Source: Mycolicibacterium rhodesiae JS60 (GTDB lineage: Bacteria > Actinomycetota > Actinomycetes > Mycobacteriales > Mycobacteriaceae). From it: DNA of 64,000 nucleotides. How positions within the stretch are numbered: the first letter of the stretch is position 1; each line of letters starts with the position of its first letter. Location: positions 1,178,001 through 1,242,000 of the forward strand of contig AGIQ01000001.1 in the NCBI GenBank assembly GCA_000230935.2, given 5' to 3'. The translations under genes were made by a program, and so were the position numbers. The notes below the pieces were generated by a model. It was given only the letters and a program-made list of their open reading frames with translations, did no database searches and was not told where the DNA came from. Shown piece by piece: positions 41,349 through 49,799 of the stretch.

Positions 41349-42280
41349 GCGCAGAAGTCAGTGTCGGCATCCAGCTACCCACCGTCGACGGATTCGGTTG
41401 CGGATACCAGGAATTGCCACCGCTTGTCAAAACCGCCGAGGCTGCGGGGTTCGACTCGGTATGGTTCGGCGATCACCTGCGTCCCAACGTGCCGATCGTG
41501 GAGAGCATCGTTGCGGCCTCGGTAGCCGCCGCATGCAGCGAGAGGGTTCGGATCGGCTTTTCGGTCATGCTGCCCGCCCTGCGTCAGCCGGTGTGGTGGG
41601 CCAAGCAACTGTCCAGCCTTCAAGTGGTGTCCAAGGGCCGCGTCGAGTTGGGCGTCGGAGTCGGTGGGGAGGTCGCCACCGAATGGGAACTGGCAGGCGT
41701 ACCGCGTAGCGAGCGGGGTGCCCGCACGGACACGATCCTCGAGGCGCTGCCTGATCTGCTCGAGGGCCGTCCGGCCAGGCTGGGCGCGCCGTGGAATCTC
41801 GACGTTCCACCGATGTTGCCGGTAGCGGGCATGCCCCCGCTGTGGGTCGGGGGTCGCAGCGAGGCAGCCTTGAAGCGTGCGGTGCGCTTCGAAGCGGGTT
41901 GGCTGGGGTTGTGGGCCGACGAAGCCCGGTTGGCGGCGTCGACGGCGGCGATGAGCGAAATTGCGGCGACCATGGGAAAGCCTGTGCCGCATACTGGCGT
42001 CGGGGTAATGGTTCATCCGACCCACGATGTCGAGGAAGGCCGGCTGCGCACGGCTGAATTCATGGAGGCGATCTATCGGATCCCGTTCGAACAGCTCAGC
42101 CGATGGATCCTGATCGGCGACGAAGCCGCGATCGCTGAGCGCATCGGCGCACTCGTCCGTGCCGGCGCCCGCACGGTGGTCATGATCCCCGCCATGACCG
42201 ACTGCGTCGAGCAGATGGCCGCGCTGGGGGCGATCGCCGACACAGTGCGCAAAGACCATCAGATACTTCGAACAGGTTAG
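41345..42280 (+). CDS. LLM-class (F420-type) flavin-dependent oxidoreductase
   Basis: 311 residues from GTG, overlapping the upstream stop. It is a luciferase-like TIM barrel: AAGFDSVWFGDHLRPNVPIVE, RVRIGFSVMLPALRQPVWWAKQLSSLQVVSKGRVELGVGVGGE and PPLWVGGRSEAALKRAVRFEAGWLG are the usual strands and loops. In mycobacteria most such proteins use F420. It probably reduces or oxidises a pathway intermediate. Fully coupled within the operon. Confidence 0.87.
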   Translation: MSAEVSVGIQLPTVDGFGCGYQELPPLVKTAEAAGFDSVWFGDHLRPNVPIVESIVAASVAAACSERVRIGFSVMLPALRQPVWWAKQLSSLQVVSKGRVELGVGVGGEVATEWELAGVPRSERGARTDTILEALPDLLEGRPARLGAPWNLDVPPMLPVAGMPPLWVGGRSEAALKRAVRFEAGWLGLWADEARLAASTAAMSEIAATMGKPVPHTGVGVMVHPTHDVEEGRLRTAEFMEAIYRIPFEQLSRWILIGDEAAIAERIGALVRAGARTVVMIPAMTDCVEQMAALGAIADTVRKDHQILRTG

Positions 42281-42294
42281 GGTTTCCGGTCGGA

Positions 42295-42783
42295 ATGCCA
42301 AACGCTGTGCATCACATCCAATTGCTCACTCCCGATCGCGAAGCCATTGTCGAGTTCCTCGAGGCTTCGCTGGGTCTGGTACGGCAGCTAGACATGGACG
42401 TCCCACTGGCTGACGTCGGCGAGCTGCTGGGCCTCGACGGCTCCGGCGGTCACGTCCGCTCCGCCCTGTTCGGTAGCGGCAACCGCGGCTTGGTCGAAGT
42501 CATCGAATGGGGAGAAGCTCCCTCCCGGTCAGGCGATGACCTCGTCGTAGCCGGCGTCCAGTTGGCTTTCGCCGTCGATGATCTGGAGCGGTGTCTGGCC
42601 GATGCGCGACGGCTGGGCGCATCCGCCGTCGTCGGGCCGTCGGCCATGCGCATGATGGGTGTCGAACTCTCAATCGCGACATTCGCGCTCGGCGGAGTCC
42701 GGTTTCAGCTTTCTGAACAACCTTCCCACCCGCAGGACCCGTCGGCACCGACCAAGACCCCTGCCGAACCACGAAAGAACTGA
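42295..42783 (+). CDS. VOC-family (glyoxalase/epimerase-like) protein
   Basis: 162 residues. VHHIQLLTPDREAIVEFLEASLGLVRQLDM and QLAFAVDDLERCLADARRLGASAVVGPSAMRMMGVELSIATFALGGVRFQLSEQ are the two beta-alpha-beta-beta-beta halves of the vicinal-oxygen-chelate fold, related to methylmalonyl-CoA epimerase. The metal ligands would be the His of VHHI and the acidic residue in the second half. It may epimerise or isomerise a CoA intermediate, or act as an extradiol-type enzyme; the size favours the former. Confidence 0.75.
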   Translation: MPNAVHHIQLLTPDREAIVEFLEASLGLVRQLDMDVPLADVGELLGLDGSGGHVRSALFGSGNRGLVEVIEWGEAPSRSGDDLVVAGVQLAFAVDDLERCLADARRLGASAVVGPSAMRMMGVELSIATFALGGVRFQLSEQPSHPQDPSAPTKTPAEPRKN

Positions 42784-42786
42784 CAC

Positions 42787-43656
42787 ATGACATCACTCAT
42801 CGAGGTGCAGCGACCCGCTGACCGGGTCACCCGGATCGTGCTGAACCGGCCGGAGATGCGCAACGCCCAGGACACCCACCTGCTGTATCAGCTCAACGAG
42901 GCGTTCGACAATGCGGCACGCGACGATGACACGAGCGTGATCGTGTTGGCCGCCAACGGTCCGCACTTCTCGTCGGGGCACGACATGCGCGAACCCAACA
43001 AGCTCGAGAACATGGCGCAATACCGCACCGTCGGTACTTGGTGCGGATTCGGCTGTGAGGGTGCCGAGGCGCAGATGGCCCGCGAGAAGGAGCTGTATCT
43101 CGGCTTCTGTGAGCGGTGGCGCGGCTTGCCCAAGCCCACCATCGCCGAGGTCCAGGGCAAGGTGGTGGCCGGCGGACTGATGTTGGTATGGCCGTGCGAC
43201 ATCGTGATCGCCGCGGACAATGCCGAGTTCGCCGACAACACGGTGTCGATGGGGGTGTCCGGAGCGGAATTCTTCAACCATCCGTGGGAACTCGGGATCC
43301 GAAAAGCCAAGGAAATGCTGTTCACCTCACGGTTTTTCAGTGCCCAGGAAGCCTTGGCGGCCGGGATGGTGAACCATGTCGTGCCCGAAGCTCAACTGTC
43401 TACCTTCACCCTCGAGATGGCGAGCATCATCGCGCGTCAACCGTTGTTCGCGCTGCGATTGGCGAAGGAAGCCCTCAACGCCGCGCAGGACGCTCAGGGG
43501 CGGGTCAACGCACAGCAGACCGCCTTTGCGTTGCACCAGTTGTGCCACAGCCACAACCAGCAGCTGTACGGCAAGATCGTGGATCCCGAGTTCGCCAAAG
43601 GCAAGTGGCAGCCGCCCGTTTTGCCGACTACGACCTCGGCGGGTGGCCAGGAGTGA
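42787..43656 (+). CDS. Enoyl-CoA hydratase/isomerase family protein
   Basis: 289 residues. The crotonase oxyanion segments are VIVLAANGPHFSSGHDM and KVVAGGLMLVWPCDIVIAADNAEFADNTVSMGV; the helix LRLAKEALNAAQDAQGRVNAQQTAFALHQLCH closes the C-terminus. The usual catalytic Glu positions are occupied by other residues (SMGVSGAEFF), so hydratase, isomerase or hydrolase action is open. Its stop overlaps the next GTG. Confidence 0.87.
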   Translation: MTSLIEVQRPADRVTRIVLNRPEMRNAQDTHLLYQLNEAFDNAARDDDTSVIVLAANGPHFSSGHDMREPNKLENMAQYRTVGTWCGFGCEGAEAQMAREKELYLGFCERWRGLPKPTIAEVQGKVVAGGLMLVWPCDIVIAADNAEFADNTVSMGVSGAEFFNHPWELGIRKAKEMLFTSRFFSAQEALAAGMVNHVVPEAQLSTFTLEMASIIARQPLFALRLAKEALNAAQDAQGRVNAQQTAFALHQLCHSHNQQLYGKIVDPEFAKGKWQPPVLPTTTSAGGQE

Positions 43657-44804
43657 AGCGAGACCTGTACGGCCCCGACCACGAAGACTTCCGCAAACTC
43701 GTCCGCACCTTCTTCGAAACCGAAGTGGCTCCGCAGTTCTCGGACTGGGAGGAGGCCGGCATGCCTCCGCTGGAGTTCTATCGCCGCGCCGGCGAGATCG
43801 GCATCGTCGGGCTTCAGGTTCCCGAGCAGTTCGGCGGCGGCGGGGTATCGAGCTTCCTGTTCAACACCGTGGTGACGGAAGAGGCGTTCCGCGCGGGCCT
43901 GGGCCTGGGTTCGCTTCGGGTGCACATGGATATCGTCTTGCCGTATCTGCTGCACTATGCCAACGAGGAGCAACAGCAGCGGTGGCTGCCGGGATGTGCC
44001 TCGGGCGAGCTCATGACCGCGATCGCGATGACTGAGCCGGGCACGGGTTCCGACCTGGCCGGCATCCGCACCACCGCGACTCGCGATGGTGACACGTATG
44101 TCCTCAACGGGGCAAAGACGTTCATCACCGGCGGGGCCAACGCGGGGCTCATCCTTACCGTGGCGCGCACCAGCGCGCCCACGCCGCAGAATCGCCGTTC
44201 CGGCTTGAGCATCCTGGTGGTCGAGAAGGAAATGCCGGGCTTCACGGTCGGCACGAACCTGAAAAAGATCGGGTTGAAGGCGCAGGACACCACCGAACTG
44301 TTCTACGCCGACGTGCGCGTGCCGGCTGCCAACCTTCTCGGCGAGGAGGGCGCGGCGTTCGACTACCTCACCCGCAACTTGGCCCAGGAACGGCTGACGA
44401 TTGCGGTGGCCTCGATGTCAGCAGCCGCCACGGCACTCGACCTGACGGTTGCCTACGTCAAGGAACGCCAGGTTTTCGGCAAGCAACTGTCCACGTTTCA
44501 GAACACCAAGTTCGTGTTGGCGGAATGCGCCACGAAGGTCGAAGCCGGTCATGCGATGGTGGACCGCGCCCTCGTTGCACACGAGAAATCAGAACTCTCG
44601 GTCGCCGATGCCGCCAAGGTGAAGCTATTCGCCACCGAGGTCCAGGGTTACGTCGTCGATGAATGTCTCCAGCTGTTCGGCGGCTACGGCTACATGCTGG
44701 AGTACCCCATCGCGCGACTGTATTCCGACGCCCGGGTTACCCGGGTGTATGGCGGGACGAGCGAGGTCATCAAGACGATCATCGCCAAGGACCTAGGCCT
44801 GTGA
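43653..44804 (+). CDS. Acyl-CoA dehydrogenase (isovaleryl/long-chain type)
   Basis: 383 residues from GTG. TAIAMTEPGTGSDLAGIRTTATRDGDTYVLNGAKTFITGGANAG binds FAD and substrate; AQERLTIAVAS places a Glu where isovaleryl-type dehydrogenases have their base; YGGTSEVIKTIIAKDLGL ends the chain with Gly instead of the YEGT Glu. It should make an alpha,beta double bond in a CoA ester. Overlaps both neighbours. Confidence 0.9.
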   Translation: MKRDLYGPDHEDFRKLVRTFFETEVAPQFSDWEEAGMPPLEFYRRAGEIGIVGLQVPEQFGGGGVSSFLFNTVVTEEAFRAGLGLGSLRVHMDIVLPYLLHYANEEQQQRWLPGCASGELMTAIAMTEPGTGSDLAGIRTTATRDGDTYVLNGAKTFITGGANAGLILTVARTSAPTPQNRRSGLSILVVEKEMPGFTVGTNLKKIGLKAQDTTELFYADVRVPAANLLGEEGAAFDYLTRNLAQERLTIAVASMSAAATALDLTVAYVKERQVFGKQLSTFQNTKFVLAECATKVEAGHAMVDRALVAHEKSELSVADAAKVKLFATEVQGYVVDECLQLFGGYGYMLEYPIARLYSDARVTRVYGGTSEVIKTIIAKDLGL

Positions 44805-46024
44805 CCGGCCGGTCGGCGAAACCTGCACCACTGCAGGGTATTCGGGTCGTCGACCTGACGACGACGTTCATGGGGCCCTATTGCACGCTGCTTCTCGCCC
44901 AGATGGGCGCCGATGTCATCAAAGTGGAGGCTCCCGACGGCGACATCGTCCGCTACATCGGACCCGAGCGCAACCACGGTATGGGCACCATCTTCCTCAA
45001 TGCCAATCAGGGCAAGCGCAGCATCGCACTGGATCTCAAGGACCAGCGCGGAATGGCCGTCATGGAACGGTTACTTGCCGGGGCGGATGTCTTCGTGACG
45101 AACATGCGACCACGCGCGGTCGACAAGCTCAATCTCACTGCTGCACGAGTGCGCGAACTCAACGACCGAATCATCTACTGCAGTCTCACCGGGTTTGGCA
45201 GCAAGGGGCCCTACCGGGAGAACGCGGCCTATGACGACGTGATTCAGGCGGTGTGCGGCTTGGCCTCTGTGCAAGCCGGCGAGGATTCACCGCCGAGCTA
45301 CGTCCGGACTCCGGTCGCTGACAAGGTGACCGGCCTGATGGGGGTCGGCGCCATCCTCGCGGCATTGCTGGGGCGGGCCAGTAGTGGCACCGGCCAAACG
45401 GTCGAGGTTCCAATGTACGAGACGATGGCCGAGTTTCTTCTGCTCGATCAGCAGGGCGGCATGGTGTTCGACCCGCCGATCGGACCGACCGGATACGCGC
45501 GGACGTCCAGCCCATTTCGAAAGCCGTATCGCACCAAGGACGACTACCTCGGTGTCGTCGTGTATACCGACCGGCAGTGGCTCTCGTTTTTCGATCTGAT
45601 CGGCCAACCCGAACTGGCAGACGACCCGCGGTTCGACACCATCACCGCACGTACCCGGAACATTGACGCTCTGTACCAGATACTGGAAGCGGAGATGTCT
45701 ACGCGCACCAACGCCGAATGGACAGAAACGCTTGTCCTGCACAATATTCCGTGCACCCCCGTCAATACGGTGGCCGACCTGCTGGTCGACAAGCATTTGG
45801 AGAGCGTCGACTTCTTCACCAGCGTCGACCACCCCACCGAAGGGCGCCTGCGGATGCCCAGATTACCGATCACGTTCACCGATGTAGACACCGAGACCCA
45901 CCGGCCGGCGCCACGCCTCGGCGAACACGGCCCCGACCTGCTGCGCGAACTCGGTTACCCGGCTGAGGAAGTCGCGTCGCTGCTCGGTGCTGGGGTCGTT
46001 GGAGGTGCCGGCGATGGGAGCTGA
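44801..46024 (+). CDS. Class III (CaiB/BaiF) CoA-transferase
   Basis: 407 residues from GTG. GIRVVDLTTTFMGPYCTLLLAQMGADVIKVEAPDGD opens the fold and the catalytic Asp lies in ENAAYDDVIQAVCGL. Later EVPMYETMAEFLL and HNIPCTPVNTVADLL are typical. It moves CoA between acids, so it can activate the substrate without ATP alongside the FadD at 35005, or recycle CoA from a product such as succinyl-CoA. Coupled at both ends. Confidence 0.92.
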   Translation: MTGRSAKPAPLQGIRVVDLTTTFMGPYCTLLLAQMGADVIKVEAPDGDIVRYIGPERNHGMGTIFLNANQGKRSIALDLKDQRGMAVMERLLAGADVFVTNMRPRAVDKLNLTAARVRELNDRIIYCSLTGFGSKGPYRENAAYDDVIQAVCGLASVQAGEDSPPSYVRTPVADKVTGLMGVGAILAALLGRASSGTGQTVEVPMYETMAEFLLLDQQGGMVFDPPIGPTGYARTSSPFRKPYRTKDDYLGVVVYTDRQWLSFFDLIGQPELADDPRFDTITARTRNIDALYQILEAEMSTRTNAEWTETLVLHNIPCTPVNTVADLLVDKHLESVDFFTSVDHPTEGRLRMPRLPITFTDVDTETHRPAPRLGEHGPDLLRELGYPAEEVASLLGAGVVGGAGDGS

Positions 46025-46814
46025 TGCGATGACGCACATGGACGGTCGCAGCATCGCCGGCGAGGTCGACTTGACCGGCCGGGTTGCGCTGATCACCGGG
46101 GCGGCCGGCGGACTGGGTCGGCGCTTCGCGCACACGCTGGCCGGGCGCGGCGCTGCCGTCGCCGTCGCGGACGTGCGCACCGAGCAGCTGACGACCGTCC
46201 AGGAGGAGTTGGAGCGCGGGGGCGCCCGCTCGGTCGCGACATTCCTCGATCTGACGGCGACCGACAGCTTCGCCGACGTCGTCACCCGCGTCGAAGCCGA
46301 GCTCGGCCCCGTCGACGTCTTGATCAACAACGCCGGAATCAACGATGCCAATCGACCCCAGCGACTCACGCTGGACACGATTTCGCGGGTCATCGCCACC
46401 AACTTGGAAGGCCCGTTCGCGCTGACGTGCGAGGTGGCCAAGCGGCTGATCGAGCGCAAGCAACCTGGCCGCATCGTCAACATGTCCTCGATCAACGCAT
46501 TCTCCTACAGCCACAGCACGGCTTCGCCGGTGTATTCGATCACCAAGGCCGCGGTGGTCCGCATGACCGAGGTGCTGGCCATCGAGTGGGCGAAGTACGA
46601 CATCAACGTCAATGCCATAGCGCCGGGATTGTTCATGACCGAGATGACGGCGGGGATGATCGAACGTGTCGGTGATCCGTCCGAAGCCTTCCCGCGCAAG
46701 CGGATTGGCAGACCAGACCAATTGGACAGCACGATTCTTTACCTATTGAGCCCGGCCTCCGACTGCGTCACCGGAACGGTGATCAAGATCGATGATGGCC
46801 AGAAGCCGCGCTAG
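46014..46814 (+). CDS. Short-chain dehydrogenase/reductase
   Basis: 266 residues from ATG 46014, chosen because GGAGG stands eight bases before it; later Met codons at 46029 and 46038 are possible. The NAD(P) loop is TGAAGGLGRR, NNAG is present, and the active site is Ser in MSSINAFS with YSITK (Tyr-x-x-x-Lys). GLFMTEMTAGM and the C-terminal YLLSPASDCVTGTVIKIDDGQ complete the fold. It likely oxidises a 3-hydroxyacyl-CoA or a ring alcohol. It overlaps the CoA-transferase gene. Confidence 0.9.
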   Translation: MGADAMTHMDGRSIAGEVDLTGRVALITGAAGGLGRRFAHTLAGRGAAVAVADVRTEQLTTVQEELERGGARSVATFLDLTATDSFADVVTRVEAELGPVDVLINNAGINDANRPQRLTLDTISRVIATNLEGPFALTCEVAKRLIERKQPGRIVNMSSINAFSYSHSTASPVYSITKAAVVRMTEVLAIEWAKYDINVNAIAPGLFMTEMTAGMIERVGDPSEAFPRKRIGRPDQLDSTILYLLSPASDCVTGTVIKIDDGQKPR

Positions 46815-46853
46815 CCGGCTTTCGGCTCAGGTTCCCCGAGAGGCTGATATCCG

Positions 46854-47822
46854 ATGACACACCACCAACTCGACGCTGCTTGGGTCGCCGAACAGTGTGC
46901 GGCGCTATCCAACTGGGGCCGGTGGGGGGCCGACGACGAACTGGGTTCGTGGAACCTGGTGACCCCCGCCAAGATCGTCGAATCGACCGGGTGCGTGCGT
47001 CGGGGTGAGGTGTTCAGCCTGGCGCTGCCGTTCGGGCCGGGCGGACCAGGCGACAAGGCCAGGGCGGGGCGCGGGAACGCCACGTTGTTCGTGTCGATGA
47101 GTGGCACCGACATCGAGGCCGGGGCGCTTGATCGCATGCATCCGGGCAGCGGAAAGTTCACCGAGGACTGGGTTACGATGAACTTGTCGTCCTCAACTCA
47201 ATGGGATGGTTTCGCCCACGCCTTCCACAACGGGATGGGCTACAACGGCGCCCCGGCCGCGACGGTGACTTCGCAGGGTGCTCGGCTCAATTCGATCACC
47301 GCGCTGGCCGACCGGATCGTGACGCGTGCGGTGTTGCTCGACATGCCGCGCTGCCTCGAAGTCGACTGGCTTGAACCAGGATTCGCCATCCAGCCCGAAC
47401 ATCTCGACGAAGCAGTCGCGGCTGAACACATCGACATCGGCAGTGGTGATGTGGTCTTGGTGCGCACCGGCCAGCTGGCGCAGGTCCGCGCGGCCGGCGA
47501 CTGGGGCGAGTACAGCGGACTGGGCCCCGCCCCGGGGCTGGGGGCCCGCTGCGGCGAATGGCTGGCCGCCCGTGACGTCGCCGCCGTCGCGTCCGACACG
47601 TGGGGTCTGGAGGTTCTTCCCTACGAGACCCCCGACACCATCGGACCGTTGCACCAGATCATCCTCACGCACTGCGGAATCAGCATCGGGGAGATGTTCG
47701 ACCTGGAGGCACTTGCCGCCGATAGTGCCGCTACCGGGCAATACGACTGCATGTTCGTCGCGCCGCCGCTGCCGATCAAACGTGCCATCAACAGCGCTGT
47801 GAATCCGCTCGCAATCCGCTAG
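46854..47822 (+). CDS. Cyclase-family (kynurenine-formamidase-like) metal hydrolase
   Basis: 322 residues with GAGAGG before ATG. The signature STQWDGFAHAFHNGMGYNG corresponds to the metal-binding HxGTHxDxxxH box, with the first part drifted (SSSTQWDGFAH). VLVRTGQ and VASDTWGLEVLPYETPDTIGPLHQIILTHCGISIGE are further family marks. Such enzymes hydrolyse amide, ester or cyclic C-C bonds; one might open a lactone made by the Baeyer-Villiger enzyme at 49799. Confidence 0.82.
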   Translation: MTHHQLDAAWVAEQCAALSNWGRWGADDELGSWNLVTPAKIVESTGCVRRGEVFSLALPFGPGGPGDKARAGRGNATLFVSMSGTDIEAGALDRMHPGSGKFTEDWVTMNLSSSTQWDGFAHAFHNGMGYNGAPAATVTSQGARLNSITALADRIVTRAVLLDMPRCLEVDWLEPGFAIQPEHLDEAVAAEHIDIGSGDVVLVRTGQLAQVRAAGDWGEYSGLGPAPGLGARCGEWLAARDVAAVASDTWGLEVLPYETPDTIGPLHQIILTHCGISIGEMFDLEALAADSAATGQYDCMFVAPPLPIKRAINSAVNPLAIR

Positions 47823-47842
47823 CCGAAACCCAGCAACGTGAC

Positions 47843-47856
47843 TTAATATGAATTAA
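47843..47856. promoter_or_regulatory. AT-rich inverted repeat before the epimerase gene
   Basis: TTAAT and ATTAA flank four bases, 18 bases before ATG 47875 and directly before the AGGAGGAG ribosome-binding site. AATTAACTTT beside it recurs before the operon at 35005. Confidence 0.4.
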
Positions 47857-47874
47857 CTTTCTAGGAGGAGTTCG

Positions 47875-48999
47875 ATGGCGAAGTCCGTCTTGGTGGTCGG
47901 CGGGACCGGCCCAACAGGTCCCCATATCCTCGAAGGCCTATTGCAACGCGGCTTCGACGTGACGATTTTCCACCGCGGTACTCACGAACCGTCCGATCTG
48001 CCTGAGGTTCGGCACATCCACGGCGACCCGCATTTCCGCGAGACGATCGCCGAGAGCCTCGGCGACAAGACGTACGACGTCGTGCTGGCCGCCTACGGCC
48101 GCACCAAGTACCTCGCCGAGGCCTTTGCGGGGCGCACCGACCATTTCCTCGCCATCGGTGGCTCCCCGCGCTACGCCGGCTTCAATGAGCCGCAGCTGCT
48201 GCGTCCGCAGGGACCCGCCATGCCTCTGCGCGAGGATGCACCATCGGCGCTGATGCTCGACGCCGCTGTGTCCCCGGCGATCAAGTTCGCGCACATGATT
48301 GTTCGCACCGAAGAGGCAGTGTTCGAATCACACCCGGATGCAACCTTTTTCATCTATCCGATCGTCTACGGACCGCGGACGGTATGGCCCTGGGAGTGGT
48401 CGGTGATCCGTCGTGTCCGTGATGGCCGCGAGCATCTGTTCATTCCTGATGAGGGGCTTGCCCTGCAGGGGCGGGTGGCGGCGCGCAACGCCGCCGAGTT
48501 GCTGCTGCGGGCGATCGACCAGCCTGAACGCGCGAAGGGGCAGCGCTACAACGCCGGCGACGAACGCCAATACAGCGTGCGGCAATGGGTAGAACTCCTG
48601 CTGGAAGCACTTGGCGCTTCCCCTGAGCTGGTCAGTGTGCCTTCCTCGGTGGTGCCGTGGGTCCGGGCGATGTACCTACCCACTGCGGGCTCGGTCGCCA
48701 ACCACACCATGCTCGACACCTCCAAGGCCCGATACGAACTCGGGCTGCGCGACGTCATCGGTATTCGAGAGGCGGTGGCGGAGATCGTGGAATGGTACGA
48801 GCGCCACCCGGTCGACGAGGCCAACGCACCGGCATTCGTCGACAAATTCGACTATGCACTCGAGGACAGGCTGCTTGCGATCTGGCACGACCGCAGCGCC
48901 GATGTCTACACCCAGGCTCGTCAGGAACTACCTGAGGACGAACATCCGATGGCCCACCCCAAAAGTGTTGGTGTGCTTAATGATCAGAAGGGTCGATGA
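47875..48999 (+). CDS. NAD(P)-dependent epimerase/reductase-like protein
   Basis: 374 residues with a strong AGGAGGAG. The Rossmann loop is VVGGTGPTGPHILEGLLQRGFDVTIFHRG, followed by an atypical extended SDR core; FAHMIVRTEEAVFESHPDATFFIYPIVYGPRTVWPWEWSVIRRVRDGREHLFIPDEGLALQGRVAARNAAELLLRAIDQP resembles the chloroplast mRNA-binding/isoflavone-reductase-like epimerases. The catalytic YxxxK is not obvious. It starts a new coupled run with ECH, BVMO and acyl-CoA dehydrogenase genes. Confidence 0.82.
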   Translation: MAKSVLVVGGTGPTGPHILEGLLQRGFDVTIFHRGTHEPSDLPEVRHIHGDPHFRETIAESLGDKTYDVVLAAYGRTKYLAEAFAGRTDHFLAIGGSPRYAGFNEPQLLRPQGPAMPLREDAPSALMLDAAVSPAIKFAHMIVRTEEAVFESHPDATFFIYPIVYGPRTVWPWEWSVIRRVRDGREHLFIPDEGLALQGRVAARNAAELLLRAIDQPERAKGQRYNAGDERQYSVRQWVELLLEALGASPELVSVPSSVVPWVRAMYLPTAGSVANHTMLDTSKARYELGLRDVIGIREAVAEIVEWYERHPVDEANAPAFVDKFDYALEDRLLAIWHDRSADVYTQARQELPEDEHPMAHPKSVGVLNDQKGR

Positions 49000-49799
49000 T
49001 GAGCAATCCCGCGGGCGCCGGCGCGGCAGACTCGCTGAGCGTGCAGACCCTTGATTCCGGCGTCGTCACGATCACCTTCAATCGCCCCGATCGGCTCAAC
49101 GCCATCGACTGGGACCTTTACCGTGGATTCGTCGAAACCCTGGAGGACATCGCGCGCGACACCTCGATTCCCGCTGTCGTCATTTCCGGTGCGGGGCGGG
49201 CGTTCTGCGCTGGGGGAGACATATCGTTCATGCGCCAGATGTATGAACGCGAGATCGACAAGGCCGAAGTCCAGCAGTTGCAGGTGCGGTTCTTCCGAAC
49301 CCAGATGGGCATGCCGGCCCCCACCATCGCGGTGGTCAACGGGCCCGCCGTTGGGCTCGGGTGCACCTTCGCTCTGAGCTGTGACCTGATCTACGCCAGT
49401 GCGCGAGCCAAGTTCTCCGATCCGCACGTCCAGATGGGCTTGGTGCCTGGCGACGGCGGCGCCTTGCTGTGGCCGGCACTTGTCGGACCCGGCAAGGCCA
49501 AGGAGCTTCTCTTCACCGGCGACGCATTGACCGCCGAGGAGGCCCATCGCCTGGGGCTGATCAACCACCTATTGCCGGAGGACGAGTTATACAGCGCGGC
49601 ACTGGCATTCGCCGAACGCCTCGCCCGCGGTCCGCGCGAGACCATCCAAGCGATCAAATCCCTGACCAACCAAGCAACGCGGGCGCTGTCCGAGCACTTC
49701 ATCCGTGCCGGGCTCGCCATGGAATCGGTGTCCCAAGAATCTGAGTACCACCACCGTGCCGTCGACGCCTTTCTCTCCGGTAAGCCCGTGAGGTTCTGA
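48996..49799 (+). CDS. Enoyl-CoA hydratase/isomerase family protein
   Basis: 267 residues from ATG 48996 or 48999, overlapping the upstream stop. Oxyanion-hole segments are AVVISGAGRAFCAGGDISFMRQ and TIAVVNGPAVGLGCTFALSCDLIYASARAKFSDPHVQMGLVPGDGG; the C-terminal RETIQAIKSLTNQATRAL helix is typical. GDGG at the second catalytic site replaces the Glu of true hydratases, so an isomerase or hydrolase role is equally possible. Confidence 0.88.
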   Translation: MMSNPAGAGAADSLSVQTLDSGVVTITFNRPDRLNAIDWDLYRGFVETLEDIARDTSIPAVVISGAGRAFCAGGDISFMRQMYEREIDKAEVQQLQVRFFRTQMGMPAPTIAVVNGPAVGLGCTFALSCDLIYASARAKFSDPHVQMGLVPGDGGALLWPALVGPGKAKELLFTGDALTAEEAHRLGLINHLLPEDELYSAALAFAERLARGPRETIQAIKSLTNQATRALSEHFIRAGLAMESVSQESEYHHRAVDAFLSGKPVRF

